Assembly (NCBI GenBank): GCA_002105175.1
Contig: MCGE01000050.1
Coordinates: forward strand, 62,001-126,000
Direction: 5' to 3'
From: Absidia repens
Taxonomy: Eukaryota; Mucoromycota; Mucoromycetes; Mucorales; Cunninghamellaceae
DNA length: 64,000 bases
In this document: one piece after another, positions 32,347 through 42,509 of the stretch
How positions within the stretch are numbered: the first letter of the stretch is position 1
Layout of the letters: each line of letters begins with the position of its first letter
The notes under the pieces: generated by a model
Database searches by the model: none
The model's input: the letters and a program-made list of their open reading frames with translations, nothing else
Told to the model about the DNA's origin: nothing
Position numbers and translations under genes: made by a program

Positions 32347-33902
32347 TGATAGTAGTGAGTGGGTCGACCAACGGCTCGTGCCGGCTGTTGTCTCCGTTCA
32401 ACAGTGTGTTCAGTTGATGTTTTTGGCTGTGGATCAGAAGTTGATTGATGGGTGGCTTCAGTACGTTCCTCGTTGTCCACGGTCATATCTTGCTGTTGTG
32501 TACTATTTTGGTAGTGCACTGTGTCCGCGGCTGTGGTGGATGCCTGTTGTTGTCGATTGTCATCAAGATATTTTGTTGGCATGGCGGAGGTGTCAAATTG
32601 ATGATTCGTTTCGTCTTCGACGTCATTGGTGAGATCTACCACGTTGTTTGTCGTCATGGGTCTGGTATCCTCCTGTTGGTCTTCGTCCATATTGTCCTGG
32701 TGATTTTCTTGTGATCCAATAGAGGAATTGTCATCGAGGTCGATGCCTGCGTCGGCTAGGGTGGATTCAATATATTCGTTCAAATCATAATGGGTGGAAT
32801 TGGATCGTGGAGAGTGGTCAATTGACGTTGTAGTCTGCTGTTGGGGCCCTGATGTCGATGGTCCTTGGGAGACAGGTGGCGTTTGCTGTTGGGGAGCTGG
32901 TGTCGTTTGAGGTTGGGGGACTGATGCTTGGGGTTCCTTTTGAGCTACGTTGAGGGCTGTAGAGGTATTGTTGGAGATCTGATGGTCATTTGTAGAGGTG
33001 GGGAGAGTGCTGGTTTTCCGAATACGTTTCCCATAATTTCCTCGTGGGCACATAGCCGCTTTGTGTCCGATTTCACTACAATTCCAACAAACCTGACGAC
33101 GGCGACTTTGGGAACAATCAGATACTACATGACCTTCTTGATGACAGTAACGGCACCATGGTGGCATGTCGGTCCAAGTGGCTAGAAAACCGGTTTCTGA
33201 GTCGAACCAAGGGAGCGTGTGGGTGAGAGGTTCAAGGGACTTTGAATCATCACAATGGAGGATTGCATAACCAGTGCCCATATAGGTATCGGTTTTGGGG
33301 TCCTTGAAAATTCCAGCGTCCAGGACTTTTCCATACGAGACAAGACTTGTCTTGAGGCCATTGATCAGATCGGTTTCTGGTAGAAGAGGGAGACGACGGA
33401 GGGACAAACGGACGATGCCGGATTCGGAAGTGTTGGCCTCCAAAGCAGGGCAAGGAAAAACAGTCATGTTGCAGCTGGAGATGGATATGCCTTTCTCAAG
33501 AGCCTTCGTGTAGGCAGCGTCGGAGGGAGAGATGTTCAGCTCGACAAGTCGTTTGGAACCTTGTCGGAAGGGTACAACAGCGATGCGTGAGGGGTACTGG
33601 TCCTTAATGAGCACCATGAGATCTTGGGGGGTAATTTGGCATGCGCTTAGATCTAAGAACATACTGCCAGGGGAGCGTCCTGGTTTCCACACATGACTGA
33701 CGACGTACTGCATGCCAGAGGTATCACCACTGGGAAGCTGAGGGTTGGAATGCATCAGCGAATGTCGTTGACGTGAAGCGATCTGTGCCCAGGTTTTACC
33801 ATTTGGACGAAGGTTGGAGTTGGATGAGGTGATGGATTGAGGTGATGTAGTTGGAGTGGGATCTCCAAACGTAGGGGTGGGGTTTGAAATGGGAAGAGCC
33901 AT
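32343..33902 (-). CDS. LINE ORF1: zinc-knuckle nucleic-acid-binding protein
   Basis: From the ATG at 33902 the frame encodes 519 residues. The centre contains two adjacent CCHC zinc knuckles, CRYCHQEGHVVSDC and CWNCSEIGHKAAMC, preceded by a region with the look of an RNA-recognition-like fold. The C-terminus is Gln/Thr/Asp-rich and disordered. ORF1 proteins bind element RNA and act as chaperones in the ribonucleoprotein. The frame is open further upstream to 34157, but that extension translates the target-site duplication, repeat sequence and poly(A) into polylysine and is rejected. The stop overlaps the ORF2 start by the ATGA arrangement. Confidence 0.88.
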   Translation of the reverse strand: MALPISNPTPTFGDPTPTTSPQSITSSNSNLRPNGKTWAQIASRQRHSLMHSNPQLPSGDTSGMQYVVSHVWKPGRSPGSMFLDLSACQITPQDLMVLIKDQYPSRIAVVPFRQGSKRLVELNISPSDAAYTKALEKGISISSCNMTVFPCPALEANTSESGIVRLSLRRLPLLPETDLINGLKTSLVSYGKVLDAGIFKDPKTDTYMGTGYAILHCDDSKSLEPLTHTLPWFDSETGFLATWTDMPPWCRYCHQEGHVVSDCSQSRRRQVCWNCSEIGHKAAMCPRGNYGKRIRKTSTLPTSTNDHQISNNTSTALNVAQKEPQASVPQPQTTPAPQQQTPPVSQGPSTSGPQQQTTTSIDHSPRSNSTHYDLNEYIESTLADAGIDLDDNSSIGSQENHQDNMDEDQQEDTRPMTTNNVVDLTNDVEDETNHQFDTSAMPTKYLDDNRQQQASTTAADTVHYQNSTQQQDMTVDNEERTEATHQSTSDPQPKTSTEHTVERRQQPARAVGRPTHYYQ

Positions 33903-33918
33903 AAAAAAGAAGAAGGTA
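33903..33918. repeat. Target-site duplication of the LINE, right copy
   Basis: Second copy of AAAAAAGAAGAAGGTA, directly adjoining the 5' end of the element. Confidence 0.88.
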
Positions 33919-34036
33919 AAAGAGGCATAAATAATAAATACTCCACGTGGACGGGATGTGAAATCGGTTTTGCAGTCCACATAGAATTCGTTTATTCTTT
34001 TTGTTTCTTTGATGGATAGAAAAATAACCCGCCCCT

Positions 34037-34039
<3 letters not shown>
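33903..34039 (-). repeat. Dispersed repeat copy C, part 2 (tRNA-like end)
   Basis: Continues the repeat after the LINE: ATAAATAATAAATACTCCACG then CACGTGGACGGGATGTGAAA. In sense (minus) orientation it reads GATTTCACATCCCGTCCACG, similar to a tRNA B-box region. The same order (A tract, ATAAATA, CGTGGACGGGAT) is seen uninterrupted at 14640-14705. Confidence 0.75.
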
Positions 34040-34099
<60 letters not shown>

Positions 34100-36246
34100 A
34101 ATCAACACCATACAACATCTCCAACAATATTGTTCTTTTGTCACTACCATTCATCATTGAAAAAGATGGTCGTTCTCTTCTCCTGACACCTTTGCAAACA
34201 AGACGGGGTATTTCAACCTAGTTTAGTTAACCACGTCCCCGTAGAATAGTTTGTCATTCGCTGTAGAATGACGTGCCTTTCTGCTTGGTCTAGAGGATAT
34301 ATTGCATTATGTTTATTGTATGTACTATACAACAAGATACTCCTCTCCACACACCCTTATAGCCATTTCAATATCATATGTGTCACAGTATTATCATTAG
34401 ACCAGTGTAGTCGAGTTGCCTTGATTTAAAATTACATCTGAATAAAATATATATTGTGTTTTTAACATATACATTGTCTCTCATACATTTTAGCTTGTGT
34501 TATCCAATGGGCATATCTTCACTGTAATACTTATAACATGTTAGCCAATGACGTAAAGGTATACTTCAAAATACTAATGATGATAATTCTATGAGACCCA
34601 CCCCTAAACCGCAAATACAGAATATGCAAATATAAAGGTTGATAAGGAGTTGAAAAGTTTGTTCACGGAAATTGCCTTGGGACGCCACCCCCCTGGGCTT
34701 CTCAACCAAATAAACTGATATTCCGAGTTTCCGAAAGGAGGCAGAATGATTGGAGCAGGTTGATCGGAAATTATATTTTGTACACCACAGTACAGTACAG
34801 TACTGTATTTCTAGATGAAATTTTGTCTATGGAATATGTTATGTATAGGGGGGGGTGAGGGACTTGATTCTTTCATGAAACTAGAAGAATCTACCAGGAA
34901 TATGAAAGGGGATGATCATAATAGGGGGTGAGGGCAATCAGAGAAATGACGGAGATACTGCAGTTTACGTTCATTCTCTCCTATCTGTTCAGGTAAAAGG
35001 CGGAAAACTGGCTTTTAGCTAAGCTCAAAAAAAAAAAAAAAAAAAAAAAAAAACTATATATTTTGATAGAAATAACAACGTAACGTTTTTCGGTTTTTCT
35101 TTTCTTTCTTTGTTTCTCTAATACAACTCCATTTTCTATCTACTTCTGATATTACTACTGCTATAGGCACCTCTTTTCATTTATTTAGCCACGATGAACT
35201 TATTCACGTTTATATTATGTATGACGGCAGCGGTATTCACGTTTATATTACGTATGACGGCAGCGGCGACCATCGCCCTTGGTCAAGTTCCCCTCGAGTT
35301 CTATTACGGAGATGGCTCCCCGCCAATGGCTGCCACCTTTCAAACATGTGAGCCCTATTACGGTCCATACCACCAGCCGCTCAAATTAATCCGGAGTCAA
35401 AGCCAAGCATCCTGTTATTACTATCAAGACAACCAATGCCAAACGATGACTAGATATCCGCGCACCTATCTGCGACCTGGTGCACTCATTAATGTTGTAA
35501 CGCTCGAACCACCACCTGAAGGAATCAAGTGTATTGCAGGCAACGGATAGCTCCGTTCTGGTATTCTTTATGTGCGTGTGCGTATATACGTATATAGATA
35601 ATAATAATTCTATATATATAAAACGAACCCTTTAGTTCTACTTTGTCAATTTTTTTATTTTTTATTTTTTTGAATTTGAATTTGAATTTAAAGCTAATAA
35701 AGGATGAGAGATATGAATCAAAAATAGCCAAGAAACGAAAGGTTGCGGCACAATTGGATTAAAAAAAGCATCAATAAATGTACATAGTCATTTATTAGAG
35801 ACGCATATACATACATATATACCTGATATGGCACAGGACACTCCGATGGTCTTTTAGCATGATACATACCCTTTTTGATCAAAACAAAAACCTCTTTGTC
35901 AAGAGATTCAAGTTCAGGTATCTACAAATACCGCCCTGCTTTTATTTTTTACACAAACACACAAAATTACCTAAAATACCTAGCACGCCGAAGTGCAAAA
36001 TGACGGACGGGGGAGGAGGATATCCACTACTGATAATGTACGTACAATACCGTCAATGACAAAGAACGTTTTATCAGGATATGACATATGATACTCCTAT
36101 GAGAAGACCTTTTTTTTTTTTTTTTTTGGTTTGAGTAAATAGTGTTTCTTCATATAGACGACACGTTTTTGTAAACCATCATATTCACCGATCATAAAAT
36201 AACATGCCCAACCAAGTTTTTAATGAAATTATGCACACCAAGTAAG

Positions 36247-36285
<39 letters not shown>

Positions 36286-36934
36286 CATGGTGCTCTAAGA
36301 GACAATATCTTCTCAAGGGTCGGGTTTGATATTCGCGACCAAGCAAATTCCGTTCAATTCTGCAGATGAAAATATCATATGATACACGATTTGAGCATTT
36401 TACCTGACCCATTTTTGTTTTGTCTTTTAACGGGTTACCTTCTACTCAGAAAAAAAATAAAAAAAATAAAAAAATAAAATTAAAAACGTTTTCACAGTTT
36501 TACTGTGATGGCTTGTGGAGTTGAAAAAAAAAGATGACAAGGTTCGCATACGGCGCATAAAATGTGATAAAGCTCTGTGGAGACAAAAAGGTAAAACGTA
36601 GCAAAATAGTAAAACTTTATTTCAATACAATAGCTATTCTACATATTAAAAAAAAAAAAACCATCGCTAATATATATAATCTACTGTGTATATTCTATTT
36701 CTATGGGGTGCCATAAAAGCCATACCAGCAAGTTGTGTAAAGAAGAGGTATATACTCTACCACGTGGCAAAAGACAAGCGATCCATTGCAAATCCATCAT
36801 CGCTGAATGGTAACTTGAGCTCATCGTCGTACCATTATTCTATACTTAAAGCGTGTAGCCAACCAGTCCGTTTTATCTTTAAATAAATCCAGGCGACTAA
36901 ACACATCTTGACCATTCACCACCAAACAATTTGA
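34040..36934 (+). repeat. Duplicated unit 1 carrying a small secreted protein gene
   Basis: Begins with a poly(T) run of about 55 bases (34040-34094) followed by ACAAAAATCAACACCATACA. It ends at CACCAAACAATTTGAG. Large parts are nearly identical to units at 39551, 55432 and 57580, including about 1 kb upstream of the gene, the gene, and the 3' GAATTTGAATTTGAATTT region. A (TA)n run lies at 36248-36282. The same right-hand boundary word is reached in unit 4. Confidence 0.88.
35194..35550 (+). CDS. Small secreted four-cysteine protein, copy 1
   Basis: 118 residues. The N-terminus is a signal peptide that contains a direct duplication (FTFILCMTAAV then FTFILRMTAAA, from a 33-bp tandem repeat), making it 11 residues longer than in the paralogues. 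The mature region has four conserved cysteines (in QTC, ASC, NQC and IKC), a central YYYQDNQC motif and a GIKC ending. It has no recognised domain. Three paralogues (40730, 56172, 58726) share the promoter, the ATG context and the 3' UTR. Extracellular action is inferred from the signal peptide; the role is unknown. Confidence 0.8.
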   Translation: MNLFTFILCMTAAVFTFILRMTAAATIALGQVPLEFYYGDGSPPMAATFQTCEPYYGPYHQPLKLIRSQSQASCYYYQDNQCQTMTRYPRTYLRPGALINVVTLEPPPEGIKCIAGNG

Positions 36935-37001
36935 GAAACCTCTGTCATCTCTGAAATCTCTGAAAAAACTCAGAAAATTTCTCTGAAATGGAGCAATCCC
37001 C
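36935..37001 (-). mobile_element. Right-end fragment of the TIR element family
   Basis: CTCTGAAATCTCTGAAAAAA repeats ending GAAATGGAGCAATCCCC match the terminus of the element at 41310-42301. Only the end is present, directly abutting the boundary of duplicated unit 1. Confidence 0.65.
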
Positions 37002-37036
37002 TTTTTTTCCATAATGAGGCTGGTCGAACCAAGGAC

Positions 37037-37390
37037 GATTTCACATCCCGCCCACGTGAATATTATTTGTTTACTCCCACGTTTTTAGTAGCATTTATTT
37101 TTCTCCTTTTTTTTTTTTTTTTTTTTTTCCTCATTCAACTTTTTTACAGCTATAACGGAACTTAGATTAGTATCAGGACCAGTTTAGAAGGGTTTGCAGC
37201 TCAGAGATGACAACATGCATGGGGAAACCCTTTCATTTTGGATCTAAGTTCTATAGCCACAATTATTTGGTCACTTCAGCTTAGTTTAGTGTTGGTTTTG
37301 TCCATAGCTTGGATCTATACATGAATAAAATATGGCCCTTTTTACATGCTTCAATGAAAACCGTCCCATTAGTCTCTTTTGATTTAATGT
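37037..37390 (+). repeat. Dispersed repeat copy D (sense orientation)
   Basis: Reads GATTTCACATCCCGCCCACG at the left, then a poly(T) tract. The body includes GGAAACCCTTTCATTTTGGA and a 3' part with TGAATAAAATATGG and CAATGAAAACCGTCCC. It is the same family as copies A, B, C and E but lies on the plus strand, confirming the unit's direction. It shows no coding potential. Confidence 0.75.
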
Positions 37391-37712
37391 TGACCGTTGT
37401 TGTAGTTCAATAATAGATCTCCTTCTATTCTTTCTCATACCTTGGCAGTATATTAGCTTGTCATTTTTACAAGTGTTGCTTCAGACTAGAGTTATCCATT
37501 TCTCAAATCTCACACTAGTGTCTCCTTCATGCTTTATCCAATAAATCCTTCCATGGAATTGCCTTTGTTACAACGAGCTCCCTGGTCTTTTAGTTCCAGT
37601 ATGCAATTATACTGTATAATCTCTGCCATCTCCGCATGAATTAAAAAACCCCCCCCCAATTTTATTTATTATAATTATGATCACCATCATTGGACCACCC
37701 ATAGTTGTTTTT
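37391..37712. other. Intergenic, no gene recognised
   Basis: AT-rich sequence between the dispersed repeat and the 3' end of the HET-like pseudogene. No coding frame or repeat boundary was seen. Confidence 0.45.
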
Positions 37713-38698
37713 TCAATAGATATTAAAACCTATATTATCATTATTAATATTGCTGTTATAATAATACCAATTGTGATAGAGGTCCATGTCAAACAAATAA
37801 TCTTGATGACCGAATATCCACTTGTTTTCTAGAAAACTGCCAATCAGATAAAGTCTAAATTTATTCCAACGATTTCTAGTCAGATCTTCCTCTATGGCGT
37901 GTTCGTCATAGTGAGGGATACCTATCACTTGGATAATCGAACTGTCTCCATTGAGTCCAAAATGACTGCATAGTAGTTTTGTTTGATGTGTTATCATCCC
38001 AACGTCATCGCTTGGATAGGGTTTCGGTTTTACGTAATATTCCTTGCATGTCAACTGAAGATAATAACGTGGGGACGAGCCATTAGCATCACGATGATGA
38101 TAATGGATTGTGATGGTGGATTTGTCGCTCAAGTCAAAATTGTATTGGTTTTTTTTTTGGTCAACCCTTTGACCGTAATGCGATTCCATTGCGTCGGTGT
38201 GGCAAATGTAGGTGATACCTGACCTGCCGATGATGCCACTCCATGCTTCGCTAACAAAAATAAAAGAATCAACTTGTCATTGATATCCATGATCTCGAAC
38301 AGTTTTATAATTTGACCGATAATAGAGTATTGATTTTCCAATGCGCTACTTGGTTGATTTGGTCTTATTACTTGGATTGCGGCAAAAATTGCGTAAAGTC
38401 GATCCTATACATATCACCCCAACACATTGAAAAAATCTATGTTACTGCCAGTTTTCTAAAAAAAAAAACAAAAAAAAATCGAAACGTCCATTTATCATTT
38501 ATACTGGCCTTGGATAGCAGTATCATCTGAAAAAAGATTTGTTCATTGAGTTGCTTGATCATTGTATTGTGGAATTGGAGCCGGCTGGGATACCATGCCA
38601 AGTCGAAAGTCAACTTGAATGCAGGGTCATCAAAGTCATATGTAAAACATGTAAAGTTCTGTGTGCAAAGGGATGATAATCCAAGAAACCAATATTTT

Positions 38699-38729
<31 letters not shown>

Positions 38730-39546
38730 GCAATGTGGAATTCACTGATCACCCACACACGAGTAGACCAATCCACGATCAGATTCTGCAAAAACATTTT
38801 ATGGCTTGTTCTATCTCGCTGGTTCTATCAATGATCCGGTTCTTCCAAAGGCAATTGGTTCTTCTATGTATCCCAAGTCGGAGTCCAATGGACTACCACA
38901 TAATGCCAGAGGACAAAGCGTTGGGTGGCAATAATGCAAACCATGAAAAATAACCGTCGATGTAACGCATCTGAGTTTCAGTATACCTATGGTCTGGAGT
39001 GACTAGACAGGAACGATTTGTCAGAGGCGACGCTTCTGTGGTTGCATATAGATGTTCCACTTGCACCGCAGGCATGACGCTATTATAACGGCTTTTGTTT
39101 TCTTGTGAATGCATTCGCAAAACTGCTGCAATAATCTGCAAGCAATTGTCTTAATGCTGGGTCTTGCGGCATCTGGATGGCGTCAAGAAAATCGCAGTCC
39201 ATTTGAACCAATTGATCCATATCGCCTTGAAGAAGGGAATAAATATAGTCACTATGCTGATTAATATAATCGATCACTGTTTTCATCATTGCCGAGCCAT
39301 TGATCAAGTGCTGTAGGTGAAGATCAGGGACAGCCAAAATATAGATCGCGCTTTCGTAGATGTTGCTCATTTGACCAATGGTGGTTTTCCGACGTTCATA
39401 GTTGGTTTGATCCACACAAATCGTATCCACACACACAGAAGGGATTCCTTTTAGGTCAGATTCACGGGTCATCATTCGGCGAAGTTGATAAAATTTATGT
39501 AAATCAAACGATGTGATGGACAAGGTTAAACCTACTATATTCAATA
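37713..39546 (-). pseudogene. HET-domain protein gene, 5'-truncated and broken
   Basis: Pieces in several minus-strand frames follow the order of the intact paralogue at 51625-54174. SITSFDL and the HET signature VDTICVDQTNYERRK (Ala of the usual VDAICVDQ replaced by Thr) are near 39430-39510. NIYESAIYILAVPDLHLQHL follows near 39310-39370, then WVISEFHIA-type sequence near 38740, NLKYWFLGLS near 38690, and SKSTITIHY and LIGSFLENKWIF downstream. The end is FNIY-stop. The first 90 or so residues, including the YRWG motif, are missing because homology stops at a poly(T) run (39551-39604) that starts duplicated unit 2. A coding A-run has grown to 28 bases at 38702-38729 and shifts the frame. The gene is not functional as read. 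Confidence 0.82.
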
Positions 39547-39548
39547 AC

Positions 39549-39550
<2 letters not shown>

Positions 39551-39608
<58 letters not shown>

Positions 39609-41309
39609 CAATTAACATCATACAATATCTTCGCAATATTGTTCTTTTGTCACTACCATTCATCATTGGCAAACATGGGCGTTATCTTCTCCTGACACCT
39701 TTGCAAACAAGACGGGGTATTTCAACCTAGTTTAGTTAACCACGTCCCCGTAGAATAGTTTGTCATTCGCTGTAGAATGACGTGCCTTTCTGCTTGGTCT
39801 AGAGGATATATTGCATTATGTTTATTGTATGTACTATACAACAAGATACCCCTCTCCACACACCCTTATAGCCATTTCAATATCATATGTGTCACAGTAT
39901 TATCATTAGAGCAGTTTAGTCGAGTTGCCTTGATTTAAGTTTACATCTGAATGTAATATATATTGTCTTTTTAGCTTATACATTGTCTCTCATACATTTT
40001 AGCTTGTGTTATCCAATGGGCATACCCACACTGTAACACTTATACCATTTTAGCCAATGACGCAAAGGTATACTTCAAAACACTAACGATGATAATTCTA
40101 TGAAAAAGCCCTAATTGAATCACAAATATATGCAAATATCAAGGTTGATAAGGAGTTGAAAAATTTGTTCATGGAAATCGCCCTGGGATGCCACCCCCTG
40201 CGCTTCTCAACCAAATAAACTGATATTCCGAGTTCCCGAAAGGAGGCAGAATCATCGGAAGAGGTTGCTCTGGAATTATATTTTGTACAGCAGAGTACTG
40301 TATTTCTAGATGAAATTTTGTCTATCGAATATGTTATATATGAATATGTTATATTTAGGTGAGTGTGGGACTTGGTTCTTTCATCAAAATAGAGGAATCT
40401 ACTAGGGATATGTAAGGGGATGATCGTAATAGGGGGTGGCGCCGATCAGAGAGAAAGAGAGTGAGTGAGTGAGAAATGATGACGGATATACGTACAGGTT
40501 ACGGTCATTCTCTCCTATCTGTTCAGGTAAAAGGCGGAAAACAGACTCTTAGCTAACCTTTCCTTGCTCTGAAAAAAAAAAAATATTTATATATGTACTT
40601 CGATAGAAATAGCAAAAGTTTTTCGGGTTTTCTTTTTTTTCTCTAATACAACTCCATTTTCTATCTATTTCTGAGATTACTACGTCTACAGGCACCTCTT
40701 TTTTTTTTTCTTTATTTCATTTAACCGCCATGAAATCATTCACGTTTATATTATGTATGACGGCAGCGGCGACCGTCGCTCGTGGTCAAGTCCTCACCCA
40801 GTTCTATTACGAAGGGCGCTCCCTGCCAACGGTTTCCGCCTTTCAATCATGTGTGCCCCTTTTCGATCAGGACCGCCACCAGGTCCAACATATTTGGAGT
40901 TCAAACGACGCAAACTGTATTTACTATCAAGACAAGCAATGCCGAACGAAGATAGAAGGACTGTCTACCCATGTGCCAAATGGTAAAATCACCACTATTC
41001 CAATATACCCACCACCATTTGAAGGAATCAAGTGTATTGCAGCCAACGGATAGCCCCGTTTTGGTCTTCTGTATGTGCGTGTGGATATACACGTATATTG
41101 ATAATAATAATTCTATATATAAAATGAGCCATTTACCTCTACTTTGTCAATTTTTTTATTGTTTTATTTTTTTTGAATTTGAATTTCAATTTAAAGCTAA
41201 TAAAGGATGAGAGATATGAATCAATATAGCCAAGGAACGAAAAGCTGCGGCATAATTGGACAAAAAAAAAAAAAAAAAAGCATCAATAAATGCACATACT
41301 CATTTATTA
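39551..41309 (+). repeat. Duplicated unit 2 carrying a small secreted protein gene
   Basis: Starts with a poly(T) run of 54 bases, then ACAACAATTAACATCATACA as in unit 4. It is closely similar to unit 1 through the gene and its 3' flank to CATTTATTAG at 41301-41310. There a TIR element begins and the rest of the unit is absent. Confidence 0.88.
40730..41053 (+). CDS. Small secreted four-cysteine protein, copy 2
   Basis: 107 residues with signal peptide MKSFTFILCMTAAATVARG, probable cleavage near ARG-Q. The mature part begins QVLTQFYYEG and has the four conserved cysteines (QSC, ANC, KQC, IKC) and a YYQDKQC motif. It differs from copy 1 at many mature positions but little in the signal peptide and flanks. 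The start lies in CCGCCATGAAA at the end of a CT/T-rich leader shared by all copies. Downstream is AATTTGAATTTCAATTT and an AATAAAGG. It may be intact and expressed; the function is unknown. Confidence 0.8.
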   Translation: MKSFTFILCMTAAATVARGQVLTQFYYEGRSLPTVSAFQSCVPLFDQDRHQVQHIWSSNDANCIYYQDKQCRTKIEGLSTHVPNGKITTIPIYPPPFEGIKCIAANG

Positions 41310-42301
41310 GGGGCATTGCTCCATTTCAGAGGATTTTCAGAGCGATTTCAGAGGATAGAAATTGAATGACCATCCGCACCACCTTTATTGCATCGCCGAT
41401 AATTAGCGATTTAAGTATGCAACCTAAACATTGGGCAATATAAGAAAATGGCTTTGTGCATTCAATAAAATAATGCTTTAAACAATAAATAAAGATTATC
41501 AATTTCTTTTATGCCTTTTGTTTTGGAATGGAACTCATCTGCTGTATATTTTCCTTATGATGGTCTTTTTTGGTAGTAGCGCGCGGTGCAGGTTTGCGTC
41601 TGGATGGGGATATTAATTTGATGCTGAAGGAGGAGGTGGAACTGATGGCAAAGGTGATGCTTTTGGTGGTGATTCCAGTGTAGATGGTAGTGGCTATAAT
41701 GATTTTTTTAGACAGTTCTTTCCATGAACTCCATTTCCCATCCAATCTGAAATTTTTTTATTGTCTACTTTGTAAATTTTTGTCGCCAATTGTTGCATAA
41801 TCGTGTAAAAATGCCCACCGATAGTGTCCATAGTCGTGATCCGGCCGCGAATCATATAGCATTTGCCAAGGAGACTGCCCTTGATCATAACTTTAAGAGG
41901 GCAATCGTATTGATAATTTTTGTCGTTGCTGTTGGCATTAACGGAGACAGTCAGAGGTAGCGTTTCGTTGAACTAAGTGTATCATATTCGGTAAATAAAT
42001 CCTTAACGAAAGGGTCAACACTTTACGCCGTCGATCATACTCTTTCAATAAGGTAGGCTTCCAATAAGAAGTGGACTGATCATAATAAATAAAAACAGTA
42101 GATATTCAATCAAATAGTATCGTAAAAAGGAATAAAGAAGTAAATGTCAAAACAATTTTTTTTATTGCTAATGTCCGGTAGCGTGTTTCAATTGCTGGTT
42201 ATCGGCGATGCAATGACGGTGGTACGGACAGTCATTCAATTTCTATCGTCTGAAATCCCTCTGAAATCCCTCTGTAAATCCTCTGAAATGGATCAATCCC
42301 C
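41310..42301. mobile_element. TIR DNA element, ~992 bp, with long inverted ends
   Basis: The left end GGGGCATTGCTCCATTTCAG and the right end (complement GGGGATTGATCCATTTCAG) are inverted repeats of about 110 bp. They share GAAATTGAATGAC and GCATCGCCGATAA segments. Each terminus has two to four CAGAGGATTT-like subrepeats. The middle holds a minus-strand frame at 41694-41888 with a recognisable counterpart in the decayed copy near 10900, but no known transposase motif. It was probably mobilised in trans. The left insertion point is clear by comparison with unit 1 (CATTTATTAG), but the matching right flank is missing, so the target duplication cannot be read. Confidence 0.78.
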
Positions 42302-42509
42302 TTTTTGTGGGGGAGGGGGAGGTGCTGAAAAAAAAAAGAAATAGTGAAGGAATTAGAGCCTCCGCCATTCCGTACTATGGTAGGCAGCCCCTTGGGATCG
42401 CAACCGTCATGCTCAGCGCGTCGTCAATGGATACTTTTTTGTGGGTTGAAAAAGAAATATAGGATAGGGTTTAAGTGTGAAAAAAGTCAATTCAGGCTCC
42501 GCACACATG

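Larger units (their letters stand above)
28315..33902 (-). mobile_element. Non-LTR retrotransposon (LINE), two ORFs, poly(A) tail and 16-bp TSD
   Basis: On the minus strand the element runs from 33902 to a poly(A) tail (28333-28315). It contains ORF1 with zinc knuckles and ORF2 with endonuclease and reverse transcriptase, both open. Identical 16-bp flanks and a related unoccupied sequence at 14640-14700 establish the insertion. The 5' terminus coincides with the ORF1 start codon, so the copy either lacks a 5' UTR or is slightly 5'-truncated. No RNase H domain was seen. Confidence 0.93.

Noticed and set aside
32343..34157. Extended LINE ORF1 starting at 34157
   Set aside because: The extra N-terminus translates poly(A), the flanking dispersed repeat and the target-site duplication; the element itself begins at 33902.
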